The notes beneath the pieces were generated by a model that did not search any database, was not told the DNA's origin, and saw nothing but the letters and a program-made list of their open reading frames with translations. Position numbers and translations under genes: made by a program. Below, one piece after another: positions 17,257 through 25,349 of a DNA stretch of 64,000 nucleotides (positions are counted from its first letter, which is position 1; each line of letters begins with the position of its first letter). The DNA comes from Occultella kanbiaonis (GTDB lineage: Bacteria; Actinomycetota; Actinomycetes; Actinomycetales; Beutenbergiaceae). The stretch is taken from the NCBI RefSeq assembly GCF_009708215.1, contig NZ_CP046175.1:4340001-4404000 (forward strand), in the 5' to 3' direction.

Positions 17257-18570
17257 TCACCATCCCTCGAGCCCGAGCTGCTGCGCCTGCTTCTCGACAT
17301 CCACGTCATAGAGCGCGGCGCCGTCCGCGGCGGGACGGATGCCCGAGCCCACCTCGACCGTGATCTGCTCCAGGCTCGGCCCCTTGATCGGGGAGAGGAA
17401 CTCCAGCGCCGGCCCGGTCTGGTCCGCGTCGAAGTAGGTCTGCACGTCGGTCAGGGTGGGCGGCGCATCGTCGGGCAGGGTGCACGCATCCGTGGCGAAC
17501 GGGCCGCTCGGCCCGAGCGTGTCGGTCTGGATCCGGCAGCCCTCCTCGGACAGTGCGAACGCGATGAAGCGCTGCGCCGCCTCGAGCTCATCGCCCTCGG
17601 TGGTGTTCGGGATGTACATGGCGTTGGGCAGCCACACCGTCAGCCGGGTGTCGGCGGCATCCTGCGCCGGCAGAGCGAAGACACCGACGTCCTCGACGTT
17701 GTCCGGGTAGTTCTGCCGCACGGCTCCGATGGCCGACGTCAGGATCGGGTAGTGCGCACCCTCGCCGGTCGCGAGCATCCGGACGCCGTCGTCGAAGAGC
17801 GCGGACGCATAGTCCTCGTTGAAGAAGCCCGCCTCGAAGGACTCCTGCTGGTTCACGAAGGCCTGCAACGCCGGCTGTTCGGTGTAGAACCGGTTGTGCG
17901 CGGTGTACTCCGCCGCCCAGTCCGCGTCCTGCGCCGTGACGTTCGCGAAGTCGCCGAGCACGAACAACTGGCTGGTCCAGGTGTCACCGTAGGTCTGGAT
18001 GATCGGGGCCGCCGTGCCCGCCGCGAGGATCGCCTCGTTGTTCGCCACGAATCCGGCCCAGTCGGTGGGCACCTCGAGGCCCAACTCCTCGTAGATGACC
18101 CGGTTGTACATCACCGCGCCCGCCTGGGTGGTGCCCCAGGGTGCTCCGTACATGCCGGTGTCGGTGGAGACGACGGTGCGCATGTCCTCTACAAGGGAGC
18201 CGGCCCACTCCTGGTCGGAGAGGTCCACGAGGTTCTGGTCCGGGTTCAGCGCCTGGAGCAGGGAACCGGAGTTGTAGTGGAAGACGTCCGCCATCTCACC
18301 GGTCGCGAGCTTGGTCTTCATCAGGTTGTCACCCTCGGCTCCGCCGGGCTGGGTCTCGAGCGTCACGACCACATCCTCGTTCGCGGCCATGAAGGCATCG
18401 ACCAGTTCCTGCGCCGCGGTGGCGCCGGGTTCGCCGTTCTGGGTGAGGAACGTGATCTCGACCTGGTCACCGCCGGAACCACCCCCGGAACTGCAGGCGG
18501 CCATCGCCGCCACCAGTGCAGCCGCCCCGAGGACGACCGAGCCCTTGCGGGCACCTTGACGCATGCTCAT
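17257..18570 (-). CDS. ABC transporter sugar-binding lipoprotein
   Basis: 437 aa, solute-binding protein family 1. A lipoprotein signal with lipobox MAAC (Cys26) is followed by a Ser/Gly linker and a two-lobed binding fold beginning EITFLTQNGEPGATAAQELVD. ATG 18570 has AGGAGG 7 nt upstream. It delivers an oligosaccharide or glycoside to the two permeases encoded next. The divergent neighbour is an intracellular alpha-L-rhamnosidase, so rhamnose-containing oligosaccharides are the likely ligand (inference). The promoter (18649-18677) and a LacI-type operator directly precede it. Confidence 0.92.
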   Translation of the reverse strand: MSMRQGARKGSVVLGAAALVAAMAACSSGGGSGGDQVEITFLTQNGEPGATAAQELVDAFMAANEDVVVTLETQPGGAEGDNLMKTKLATGEMADVFHYNSGSLLQALNPDQNLVDLSDQEWAGSLVEDMRTVVSTDTGMYGAPWGTTQAGAVMYNRVIYEELGLEVPTDWAGFVANNEAILAAGTAAPIIQTYGDTWTSQLFVLGDFANVTAQDADWAAEYTAHNRFYTEQPALQAFVNQQESFEAGFFNEDYASALFDDGVRMLATGEGAHYPILTSAIGAVRQNYPDNVEDVGVFALPAQDAADTRLTVWLPNAMYIPNTTEGDELEAAQRFIAFALSEEGCRIQTDTLGPSGPFATDACTLPDDAPPTLTDVQTYFDADQTGPALEFLSPIKGPSLEQITVEVGSGIRPAADGAALYDVDVEKQAQQLGLEGW

Positions 18571-18624
18571 CCTTTACCTCCTCGTAAAGACGCCGTCGGC
18601 AATGACGACACAGCACGGACCCGA

Positions 18625-18638
18625 TTGAATCGGTTCAA
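18625..18638. promoter_or_regulatory. LacI-type operator TTGAATCGGTTCAA
   Basis: A 14-bp near-palindrome with perfect TTGAA/TTCAA arms. It covers the expected transcription start of the binding-protein promoter, ideal for repression. No LacI-family gene is close by in the window. Confidence 0.65.
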
Positions 18639-18648
18639 ACGTATCGCT

Positions 18649-18677
18649 ACTCTACGTGCGATTCGGCTTGCCGTCAA
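18649..18677 (-). promoter_or_regulatory. Promoter of the sugar ABC operon
   Basis: -35 TTGACG (18672-18677, minus) and -10 TAGAGT (18649-18654) with a 17-bp spacer, close to the sigma-70 consensus. The leader would be about 70 nt and carries the operator at its start and AGGAGG before the gene. Confidence 0.7.
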
Positions 18678-18748
18678 CGACTCCGAGCAACAATTCGACA
18701 ACGGGCCCACGGCCCCCGGCATTCGCCTGCCGGGCCAGACCCGAGGCA

Positions 18749-18777
18749 TTGACAAGACCCTTGTAACGATTCAGGAT
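18749..18777 (+). promoter_or_regulatory. Possible promoter of the rhamnosidase gene
   Basis: TTGACA (18749-18754), 17-bp spacer, CAGGAT (18772-18777). A short dyad ACAAG-N3-CTTGT (18752-18764) overlaps it. It would give an 85-nt leader for the gene at 18869. Confidence 0.45.
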
Positions 18778-18868
18778 GGCTGCCGAGGCTTCGCAAGCCA
18801 AGGGGCAGCGTCCGCACCCAAGATTCACCGGCCATCGTTGGCCGACACCGCAAAGGAGCAGTGACCCC

Positions 18869-21676
18869 ATGACCGCAGCACGCCCGGTGGCGCTCGACGC
18901 CGAGGCCCCCCGCGGCACGTCCTTCGTCGCCACGCCGACGCCCCGGCTGAGCTGGCGGACCGAGACCGACGCGAGCGCCTGGACGCAGCGGTCGGCCGAG
19001 CTCGAGTTCACCTCGGCCCGCGGGTCCAGCACCGCCACCGTCGACTCGGGCGACTCCGTCCTGGTGCCATGGCCCTTCGAGGCGCTCACGCCCGGCCAGG
19101 ACGGCGAGGTCCGGGTGCGCGTCACCGGCGCCGACGGCGCCACCTCCGACTGGAGCGAACCCCTCACCGTGCGGGCCGGCTTCCTGGCGCCGGGCACGTG
19201 GCGCGCCCAGCCGATCGGGCTCACCGAGCCCACCAAACCGGCCGAGCCCGGCCTGGTCCGGACCGAGTTCGAGCTGCCCGCCCCGGTCCGCCGCGCCACC
19301 CTGTTCGCGACCGCGACCGGCGCCTACCAGGTCGCCATCAACGGCAGCGACGTCGACGACCAGGTGCTCAAGCCCGGTTGGACGCCGTACCAGTACCGGC
19401 TCATCCACGAGACCACCGACGTGACCACGCTGCTCGCCGAGGGCGCCAACGCCGTCGGGATCCGCTTCGCCGGCGCCTGGGCCACCGAACGGTACGGCTT
19501 CCGCGACCGCGCCCACCGCGTCTACGCCGAGCAGCCGTCCGTCGCGCTCCAGTTGATCGTCGAGCACACCGACGGCACCACCACCGAACTCGTCACCGAC
19601 GGCACCTGGCGGGCCGGCCACGGGCCGATCACCGCGAGCGGGATCTACGCGGGCGAGTCCCACGACGCCCGGCTCGCCCAGCCCGGCTGGTCCGCCGCAG
19701 GCTTCGACGACGGCGGGTGGTCGCCGGCGCGCACGGACGAACCGACGATCGTCCCCGAGCCGCGCACGTCCCCGCCGGTCCGGCGGATCGAGGAGGTGGC
19801 CGTCGCCGAGGTGATCACCACCCCGTCCGGGCGCACCCTCCTGGACTTCGGGCAGAACCTGGTCGGGCGGCTGCGGATCACCGTCGACGGCCCGGAGGGG
19901 CGCATCATCACGCTGCGGCACGCGGAGGTACTCGAGCACGGTGAGCTCGGGGTGCGGCCGCTGCGCGCCGCCGCGGCCACGGACACCTACACGCTCGCCG
20001 GAACCGGCGAGCAGACCTGGGAGCCGGAGTTCAGTTTCCACGGGTTCCGGTACGCCGAGGTGGCCGGCTGGCCCGGTGACCTCGATCCGGCGTCCGTGGT
20101 GGCCGTGGTGATCCACAGCGACATGGAGCGCACCGGCTGGTTCACGAGCTCGCACGACCTGGTGAACCGGCTGCACGAGAACGTCGTCTGGGGCCAGCGC
20201 GGCAACTTCCTCTACCTGCCCACCGACTGCCCCCAGCGGGACGAGCGGCTCGGCTGGACCGGTGACATCCAGGTGTTCGCGCCGACGGCGAGCTTCCTGT
20301 TCGACTCCCGGACGTTCCTGTCCTCGTGGCTCGCCGACCTCGCCCTCGAACAGCGCGCCGCCGACGGCGTGGTGCCGTTCATCGTGCCGAACGTGCTCGG
20401 GCCGGTCCGGCCGGCCGCGGCCTGGGGCGATGCCGCCACGGTGGTGCCCTCGGTGCTGCTGGAGCGGTTCTCCGACCGCGGCACCCTCGAGGCGCAGTAC
20501 GAGTCGATGACGGCGTGGACCGACCACCTCCTCGACCTCGCCGGCGAGCGGCACCTGTGGGAGGGCCGGTTCCAGTTCGGGGACTGGCTGGACCCGACGG
20601 CGCCGCCCGAGAGCCCGGCCGACGCGAAGGCCCATCCGGACATCGTGGCCAGCGCCTACGTGTTCCGCTCCGCCGATCTCGTGGCGCGCGCGGCCGCCGT
20701 CCTCGGGCGCGACGCGGACGCACAGCGCTACCGCGACCGGGCCGAGCAGGTCCGGGCCGCGTTCCTGGCCGAGTACGTGACGCCGGCCGGGCGGATGATG
20801 TCCGACGCGCAGACCGCGTACGCGCTGGCCATCGTGTTCGACATCGCCCCGGCCACCCAGCACGACGCGCTGGGGCGGCGCCTGGCCGAACTGGTCCGCG
20901 AGAGCGGCTACCGGATCGGCACCGGGTTCGTCGGCACGCCGATCATTCAGGACGCGCTGACCCGGACCGGCCACCTGGACGTGGCCACCCGGCTGCTCAC
21001 CCAGACCGAGTGCCCGTCCTGGCTGTACCCGGTCACGATGGGCGCCACGACGATCTGGGAGCGCTGGGACAGCACCCTCCCCGACGGGTCCATCAACCCC
21101 GGCCAGATGACGTCGTTCAACCACTACGCCCTGGGCGCCATCGCCGACTGGCTGCACCGCACCGTCGCCGGCCTCGCCCCGTCCGAGCCGGGCTACCGCA
21201 CCCTGCTCATCCAACCCCGGCCACTGCCCGGCTTCACCCACGCCCGGGCCGAGCACCGCACGCCGTACGGAACGGCCGCCGTCGGCTGGCGTCGCGACGG
21301 CGACACGGTGACCGTCACGGCCACGGTGCCACCGAACACCCAGGCCCGGGTCGTCCTGCCCGGCACCGGCGAGGAACTGACGGTCTCCTCCGGCGACCAC
21401 GAGTGGTCCGTGCCGATGCCGGTCGCCGCCGCGACCCCCGGCCCGGTGGACCTGGACACCAGCCTCGCGGCCGTGATCGACGACGAGCAGGCGTACGCGA
21501 CCCTGCTCCGGGTGCTCGGCGAGCACAGCGCCGACGCCGCCGAGGAGGTCCGCGCGCACACCACCTGGGTGCCCGGGCGGACCCTGCGCGAGCGGCTCGA
21601 TCATGCGGCCGGCCCGGACGCCACGGACCGGCTGGCCGAGGCCTTCGCCGAGCTGAGCGCCGGGCGCGGCCACTAG
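18869..21676 (+). CDS. Alpha-L-rhamnosidase, GH78
   Basis: 935 aa. It removes terminal alpha-L-rhamnose from glycosides or pectic oligosaccharides by inversion. Order: N-terminal fibronectin-like domain (about 1-100), beta-sandwich domain (about 110-290) and Bac_rhamnosid N region, (alpha/alpha)6 catalytic barrel (about 420-790) and a C-terminal beta domain. The catalytic signature PTDCPQRDERLGWTGD carries the general acid Glu, and GATTIWERWDS carries the second Glu. No signal peptide is present, so it acts inside the cell, consistent with uptake of the substrate by the divergent ABC importer. GGAG precedes ATG 18869; earlier in-frame codons show no similarity. A further C-terminal stretch of about 80 residues is poorly conserved. 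Confidence 0.93.
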   Translation: MTAARPVALDAEAPRGTSFVATPTPRLSWRTETDASAWTQRSAELEFTSARGSSTATVDSGDSVLVPWPFEALTPGQDGEVRVRVTGADGATSDWSEPLTVRAGFLAPGTWRAQPIGLTEPTKPAEPGLVRTEFELPAPVRRATLFATATGAYQVAINGSDVDDQVLKPGWTPYQYRLIHETTDVTTLLAEGANAVGIRFAGAWATERYGFRDRAHRVYAEQPSVALQLIVEHTDGTTTELVTDGTWRAGHGPITASGIYAGESHDARLAQPGWSAAGFDDGGWSPARTDEPTIVPEPRTSPPVRRIEEVAVAEVITTPSGRTLLDFGQNLVGRLRITVDGPEGRIITLRHAEVLEHGELGVRPLRAAAATDTYTLAGTGEQTWEPEFSFHGFRYAEVAGWPGDLDPASVVAVVIHSDMERTGWFTSSHDLVNRLHENVVWGQRGNFLYLPTDCPQRDERLGWTGDIQVFAPTASFLFDSRTFLSSWLADLALEQRAADGVVPFIVPNVLGPVRPAAAWGDAATVVPSVLLERFSDRGTLEAQYESMTAWTDHLLDLAGERHLWEGRFQFGDWLDPTAPPESPADAKAHPDIVASAYVFRSADLVARAAAVLGRDADAQRYRDRAEQVRAAFLAEYVTPAGRMMSDAQTAYALAIVFDIAPATQHDALGRRLAELVRESGYRIGTGFVGTPIIQDALTRTGHLDVATRLLTQTECPSWLYPVTMGATTIWERWDSTLPDGSINPGQMTSFNHYALGAIADWLHRTVAGLAPSEPGYRTLLIQPRPLPGFTHARAEHRTPYGTAAVGWRRDGDTVTVTATVPPNTQARVVLPGTGEELTVSSGDHEWSVPMPVAAATPGPVDLDTSLAAVIDDEQAYATLLRVLGEHSADAAEEVRAHTTWVPGRTLRERLDHAAGPDATDRLAEAFAELSAGRGH

Positions 21677-21720
21677 AGGCGGACCCGCAGGAGGTCGTGG
21701 ACGAGGGGGCGCGGACCCGA

Positions 21721-22890
21721 TCAGGTCCCGGTCAGCACCCGCTCGATCACGTCGGCCCCGCGGGCCGCGCCACCGGCGGCGACGCTCTCGTGGTGCATCC
21801 GGGCGAGGGCGTCGTGCACGGCGTCGTCTCCGGCCACCGCGTCGATGGCCGCCCAGACGGCGTCTGCGTCGAGGTGCTCCGGGCTGAGCGTCCGGCCGAG
21901 CCCGAGCTCGGCGATCCGGTCGGCGTTGGCCCGCTGCTCCGCCATCTGTGGCAGCGACACCATCGGGACCCGGTACTGGATCGCCTCCATCGTGCTGCCC
22001 ATGCCGGCGTGGGTCACGAACGCGTCCGCATGCCGCAGCACCGCCAGTTGCGGCACCCGCACGTGGATCTCCACGTTCTCCGGGGCGTCCTCGAAGAGGC
22101 CGGGGTCGACCTGGTCACCGATCGCGAGCACCAGGTGCCAGGGCCGGCCGGCGGCCGAGTCGACCATCATCCGGAAGAACTCGGGCCGGGCGTTGTAGGC
22201 GGTGCCGAGGGAGGCCAGCACGATCGGGGCGCCGCCGGCAGGAGGCGTCCAGTCCGACTGGAACTCCCGCTCGGTCAGGCCCGGCCCGATGAAGTCCCAA
22301 CCCTCGAAGGTCTCCCCCGCGAACTGGAACGCGCGGGGGATCGTGACCAGTCTCGCCGCCGCCGAGCCGCCCTGCATGAAGCCGCCCACGTCACCGATGC
22401 CCTGGCGGCGCAGGTACCGGGCGATCCGGACCATCTGCCACAGGAACCGCGGGTCGGCCGGGTTGATCCGGGTGTAGGCGTTCATCGACCAGTGCTCGTT
22501 GCCGACGAAGTTGGGCCACGTCTCCACCGCCGGCACCTGCCACCGGTGCGCCAGTACCCGGCCCCACCAGGCCAGGGTCCCGTCGTGCAGCACGAGGTCC
22601 GGGGCGGGCGCGTCGGCGAGTTCGGGGACCAGGGCGGCGGTCTCGTCCAGCAGCAGCCCCATCGCCCGGATCAGTTCCTTGCCGTGCATCTGGGGCGGGC
22701 CGCCGTCGAGCCGTTCCCAGGTGGAGGTGACCGGTTCGAACCGAGCCCCGGTCTCGGCGATCCGGTCCTCGAACATGCGGGGTGCCCAGTACGTCACGTC
22801 ATGGCCCCGTCGGACGAGCTCGGTCACCACCCCGAGGGTGGGGTTGACGTGTCCTGCTCCGAGGGGCCCGTAGGCGTAGATGGTCGCCAC
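21721..22890 (-). CDS. Glycosyltransferase, GT1 (macrolide glycosyltransferase-like)
   Basis: 389 aa. GT-B fold transferring sugar from a nucleotide donor to a small lipophilic acceptor. The N-terminus has YGPLGAGHVNPTLGV; the donor-site motif is VTHAGMGSTMEAIQYRVPMV followed by EQRANADR. Homologues of this MGT branch glycosylate macrolides, flavonoids or lipids, so detoxification is plausible. Start GTG 22890 is preferred: the fold begins at once and TAGCAT (22899-22904, minus) ends 8 nt upstream, with no Shine-Dalgarno. GTG 22911 is an alternative. Confidence 0.85.
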   Translation of the reverse strand: MATIYAYGPLGAGHVNPTLGVVTELVRRGHDVTYWAPRMFEDRIAETGARFEPVTSTWERLDGGPPQMHGKELIRAMGLLLDETAALVPELADAPAPDLVLHDGTLAWWGRVLAHRWQVPAVETWPNFVGNEHWSMNAYTRINPADPRFLWQMVRIARYLRRQGIGDVGGFMQGGSAAARLVTIPRAFQFAGETFEGWDFIGPGLTEREFQSDWTPPAGGAPIVLASLGTAYNARPEFFRMMVDSAAGRPWHLVLAIGDQVDPGLFEDAPENVEIHVRVPQLAVLRHADAFVTHAGMGSTMEAIQYRVPMVSLPQMAEQRANADRIAELGLGRTLSPEHLDADAVWAAIDAVAGDDAVHDALARMHHESVAAGGAARGADVIERVLTGT

Positions 22891-23039
22891 GGACGACCAT
22901 GCTAGGTGCACGCTCGATCGGCACGAGCAGACCGGGGCGACATGCCCCGCGGGACGCAGCGACCGCCGTCGGCCCGGCATGAAGGGCCGGCCGACGGCGG
23001 TCGGTGGGTCTGCCTACGAGGAGGCGACGGCGGGGCTGC

Positions 23040-23903
23040 TCAGGCGAGGTGCGCGGGCTTGCCCCAGGACACGTTGTCCGGGTTGCCGCCGTAGCGGTGG
23101 TTGCGGTCGAGGCCGGCGATCCGGGCGACGTCGCCGTCGGTGAGGCGCACGTCGACGGCGGCGAGGTTCTCCGCGATCCGGGACGGCGTCACGGACTTCG
23201 GGATCACCACGTTGCCGACGGCCAGGTGCCACGCGAGGACCACCTGGGCCGGGGTGACCTGGTGCGCGGCGGCGATCTCGGTGAACACCGGGTCCTCGAG
23301 CAGGCCGCGTCCGGAGCCGAGCGGGGACCACGCCTCGGTCGCGATGTTGTGCTCGGCGTGGAACGCCTTGAGCTCGTTCTGCTGCAGGTACGGGTGCGAC
23401 TCGACCTGGTTCAGCACCGGGGTCACCCCGGTCTCGCCGATGATCCGCTCGAGGTGGGGGATCTGGAAGTTCGAGACGCCGATCGAGCGCACCCGGCCCT
23501 CGTTCAGCAGGGTCACGAACGCCTTCCAGGTGTCCGAGTACAGGTCCCACGCCGGCGCGGCCCAGTGGATCAGGTACAGGTCGACGGTCTCCAGGCCGAG
23601 CTTGGCGAGGCTGTCGTCGTAGGCGCGCAGGGTGGAGTCGTAGCCCTGGTCCGGGTTGTTCAGCTTGGTGGTCACGTACACCTCGTCGCGGGCGAGTCCG
23701 GACTCGGCGATCGCGCGGCCGACGCCGGCCTCGTTCCCGTAGGCGGCGGCCGTGTCGATGAGGCGGTAGCCGACGCGCAGGGCCTCGGCGACGGCGGTGT
23801 GCGCCTCGTCGTCGGGAACCTGCCAGACGCCGAACCCGAGCTGCGGGATCGTCGATCCGTCGGAGAGGGAGTGTGCGGGGACGTGTGCGGGGTAGCTGGT
23901 CAC
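23040..23903 (-). CDS. Aldo/keto reductase
   Basis: 287 aa, TIM barrel using NADPH. The catalytic tetrad is visible: Asp and Tyr in DTAAAYGNE, Lys in VTTKLNN and His in YLIHWAA. The segment IGVSNFQIPHLE and the late IPKSVTPSRI (2'-phosphate binding) follow. Resembles the 2,5-diketo-D-gluconate reductase group. GTG 23903 is the likely start, 8 nt after TAGGCT (23912-23917, minus), with no Shine-Dalgarno. Confidence 0.92.
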   Translation of the reverse strand: MTSYPAHVPAHSLSDGSTIPQLGFGVWQVPDDEAHTAVAEALRVGYRLIDTAAAYGNEAGVGRAIAESGLARDEVYVTTKLNNPDQGYDSTLRAYDDSLAKLGLETVDLYLIHWAAPAWDLYSDTWKAFVTLLNEGRVRSIGVSNFQIPHLERIIGETGVTPVLNQVESHPYLQQNELKAFHAEHNIATEAWSPLGSGRGLLEDPVFTEIAAAHQVTPAQVVLAWHLAVGNVVIPKSVTPSRIAENLAAVDVRLTDGDVARIAGLDRNHRYGGNPDNVSWGKPAHLA

Positions 23904-23978
23904 GATCGACCAGCCTAGCCCCCGCCCGCGCGCGCACGCGATGTCATGCACACCAGGTGCGAGGTCACGCCGGGGCGT

Positions 23979-24650
23979 TCAGGTCCGCGGGATCCAGCGA
24001 CGCCCGACCTCCTCGGGCGTGGGCCCCGGCCCCGGCAGGTCGGCGGCGCCGCGGCCGGTCGCACCCACCGGGGCGCCGTCCCCGGCGATGCCGTCGAACC
24101 AGATGGTCAGGTACCTCCGGCGCAGGGCCTGGGTGCGCTCGGGGTCCGCCCCGACGACCGCGGTGACCTGGTCGAAGAGCAGGGTCAGGTCCTCGGCCAC
24201 GAGCCCGGGGCGCAGCACCCCGGCGTCGCGGGCCGCCTCGAAGATCCGCACCCCGAGCGCGGAGGCATCCTGCGCGAGCCGCCCCAGTTCCTCCGACGGC
24301 GTGAACGTGCCGGCCAGGTTCACGGTCAGCGCGTGCACGTCGGCGTCGATGATGCCGGAGACGAACTCGGTGAACGTGGTCCACGGGTCCGCGCCCGTGT
24401 CCAGGCACGTCTGCGCGATCTCGGCGAACCGCTCGAGGCCGTCCGCGCAGAGCCGGCGGAGCAGGTCCTCCTTGCCCTCGTACCGGTGGTAGAGGGCACT
24501 GATGCCGACGCCCGCCTCCTTCGCGACCGCGGACATCGGTGCCGCCGCGTCCCGCAGGAACACGGTGCGCGCGGCGAGCAGGATGAGCCCGTCGTTGCGG
24601 GCGGCCTGGGCACGCCGGCCGCTGAGGGCGGGGGTGGAGGTCTGATCCAT
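23979..24650 (-). CDS. TetR family repressor
   Basis: 223 aa. N-terminal helix-turn-helix (about 15-65: ILLAARTVFLRDAAAPMSAV, GVGISALYHRYEGKEDLL) and a helical ligand domain. ATG 24650 lies 6 nt after TAGCAT (24657-24662, minus), implying a leaderless mRNA. It is divergent from a DinB-like protein and an epoxide hydrolase. Two near-identical 17-bp operators lie between, one inside the promoter of the target operon and over its own promoter, so it should repress both directions until a ligand, perhaps an electrophile or xenobiotic, binds. Confidence 0.9.
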   Translation of the reverse strand: MDQTSTPALSGRRAQAARNDGLILLAARTVFLRDAAAPMSAVAKEAGVGISALYHRYEGKEDLLRRLCADGLERFAEIAQTCLDTGADPWTTFTEFVSGIIDADVHALTVNLAGTFTPSEELGRLAQDASALGVRIFEAARDAGVLRPGLVAEDLTLLFDQVTAVVGADPERTQALRRRYLTIWFDGIAGDGAPVGATGRGAADLPGPGPTPEEVGRRWIPRT

Positions 24651-24666
24651 GACGACATGCTATCCC

Positions 24667-24695
24667 TTGTGCGGAACGGAGCATTCCGTTACACT
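24667..24695 (+). promoter_or_regulatory. Promoter of the DinB-like/epoxide hydrolase operon
   Basis: -35 TTGTGC (24667-24672), 17-bp spacer, -10 TACACT (24690-24695). TetR operator 1 fills the spacer exactly. Confidence 0.6.
24672..24688. promoter_or_regulatory. TetR operator 1
   Basis: CGGAACGGAGCATTCCG, 17 bp, dyad CGGAA/TTCCG. It shares its arms and the 17-bp length with operator 2. It lies between the -35 and -10 of the rightward promoter. Confidence 0.75.
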
Positions 24696-24704
24696 CACAT
24701 CATG

Positions 24705-24721
24705 CGGAACAAATCGTTCCG
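24705..24721. promoter_or_regulatory. TetR operator 2
   Basis: CGGAACAAATCGTTCCG, 17 bp, dyad CGGAAC/GTTCCG. Its centre is 33 bp (three helical turns) from operator 1, placing both sites on the same DNA face. Confidence 0.75.
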
Positions 24722-24743
24722 TTCCAAGTCTGAGGAGAGTCGG

Positions 24744-25346
24744 ATGACCGCATCGGCCAGCACCACCTGGACCGTTCTCACACAGGCCCACGCCGCCCTG
24801 CGGAGCGTCGCCACCGCGGTGAGCGAAGCCCCGGCCGAGCGGTGGGACGCCCCCACCCCATGCCAGGACTGGACCGTGACCCAGGTCCTCACCCACGCGA
24901 CGGGCGACCAGCGGGCCTACGCCGCGGCCCTCACCGGAACCGGCGGCCCGACGGAGGACCCGTTCTCGCCGTCGGCCACGCGCACGGCGGACCCGGTCGC
25001 CGAGGTGACAGCGGCCACCGAGGCCGCCGCAGCGGCCTTCGCCGGCGTGGCCCCGGGCGCCGAGGCGGTCCCGAACCCACTCCCCCAGGGGCCGATGAGC
25101 GCAGAGCTCGCGGTCGGCGCGGCGGCGCTGGACGCCGCGGTGCACGCCTGGGACGTCGCGATGGCGATCGGCGCGCCCAGCCCGCTCACGGCGGACCTGG
25201 CAGCGGCGCTGCTGCCCACCGCACACACGCTCGTGGAGCCGCTGCGTGCCTGGGGCGTCTACGCCCCGGTCGTGCCCGGCGCCACCGCGGACCCTGCCGA
25301 CGAACTGCTCCGGTTCCTCGGCCGCAACCCCGAATGGAAGGCCTGA
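24744..25346 (+). CDS. DinB/maleylpyruvate-isomerase-like metal-binding protein (TIGR03086 type)
   Basis: 200 aa. Four-helix DinB-like fold with the family opening (PTPCQDWTVTQVLTHATGD), the first metal His in THATGD and a later His in AAVHAWDVA. Related actinobacterial proteins use mycothiol or bind a metal, but this branch has no assigned reaction. GAGGAG 6 nt before ATG 24744 supports the start. The epoxide hydrolase gene begins 3 nt after its stop, so the two form an operon under TetR control. Detoxification by thiol transfer next to epoxide opening is an attractive inference. Confidence 0.82.
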   Translation: MTASASTTWTVLTQAHAALRSVATAVSEAPAERWDAPTPCQDWTVTQVLTHATGDQRAYAAALTGTGGPTEDPFSPSATRTADPVAEVTAATEAAAAAFAGVAPGAEAVPNPLPQGPMSAELAVGAAALDAAVHAWDVAMAIGAPSPLTADLAAALLPTAHTLVEPLRAWGVYAPVVPGATADPADELLRFLGRNPEWKA

Positions 25347-25349
25347 CCC

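Noticed and set aside
18674-21673. 999-codon open frame on the minus strand opposite the rhamnosidase gene
   Set aside because: It mirrors the GH78 gene, has a Gly/Arg/His-biased composition and no recognisable domain; a shadow of high-GC codon bias.
20326-22905. 859-codon plus-strand frame crossing the rhamnosidase end and the GT1 gene
   Set aside because: Low-complexity Arg/Pro/Gly translation spanning two real genes; no motif.
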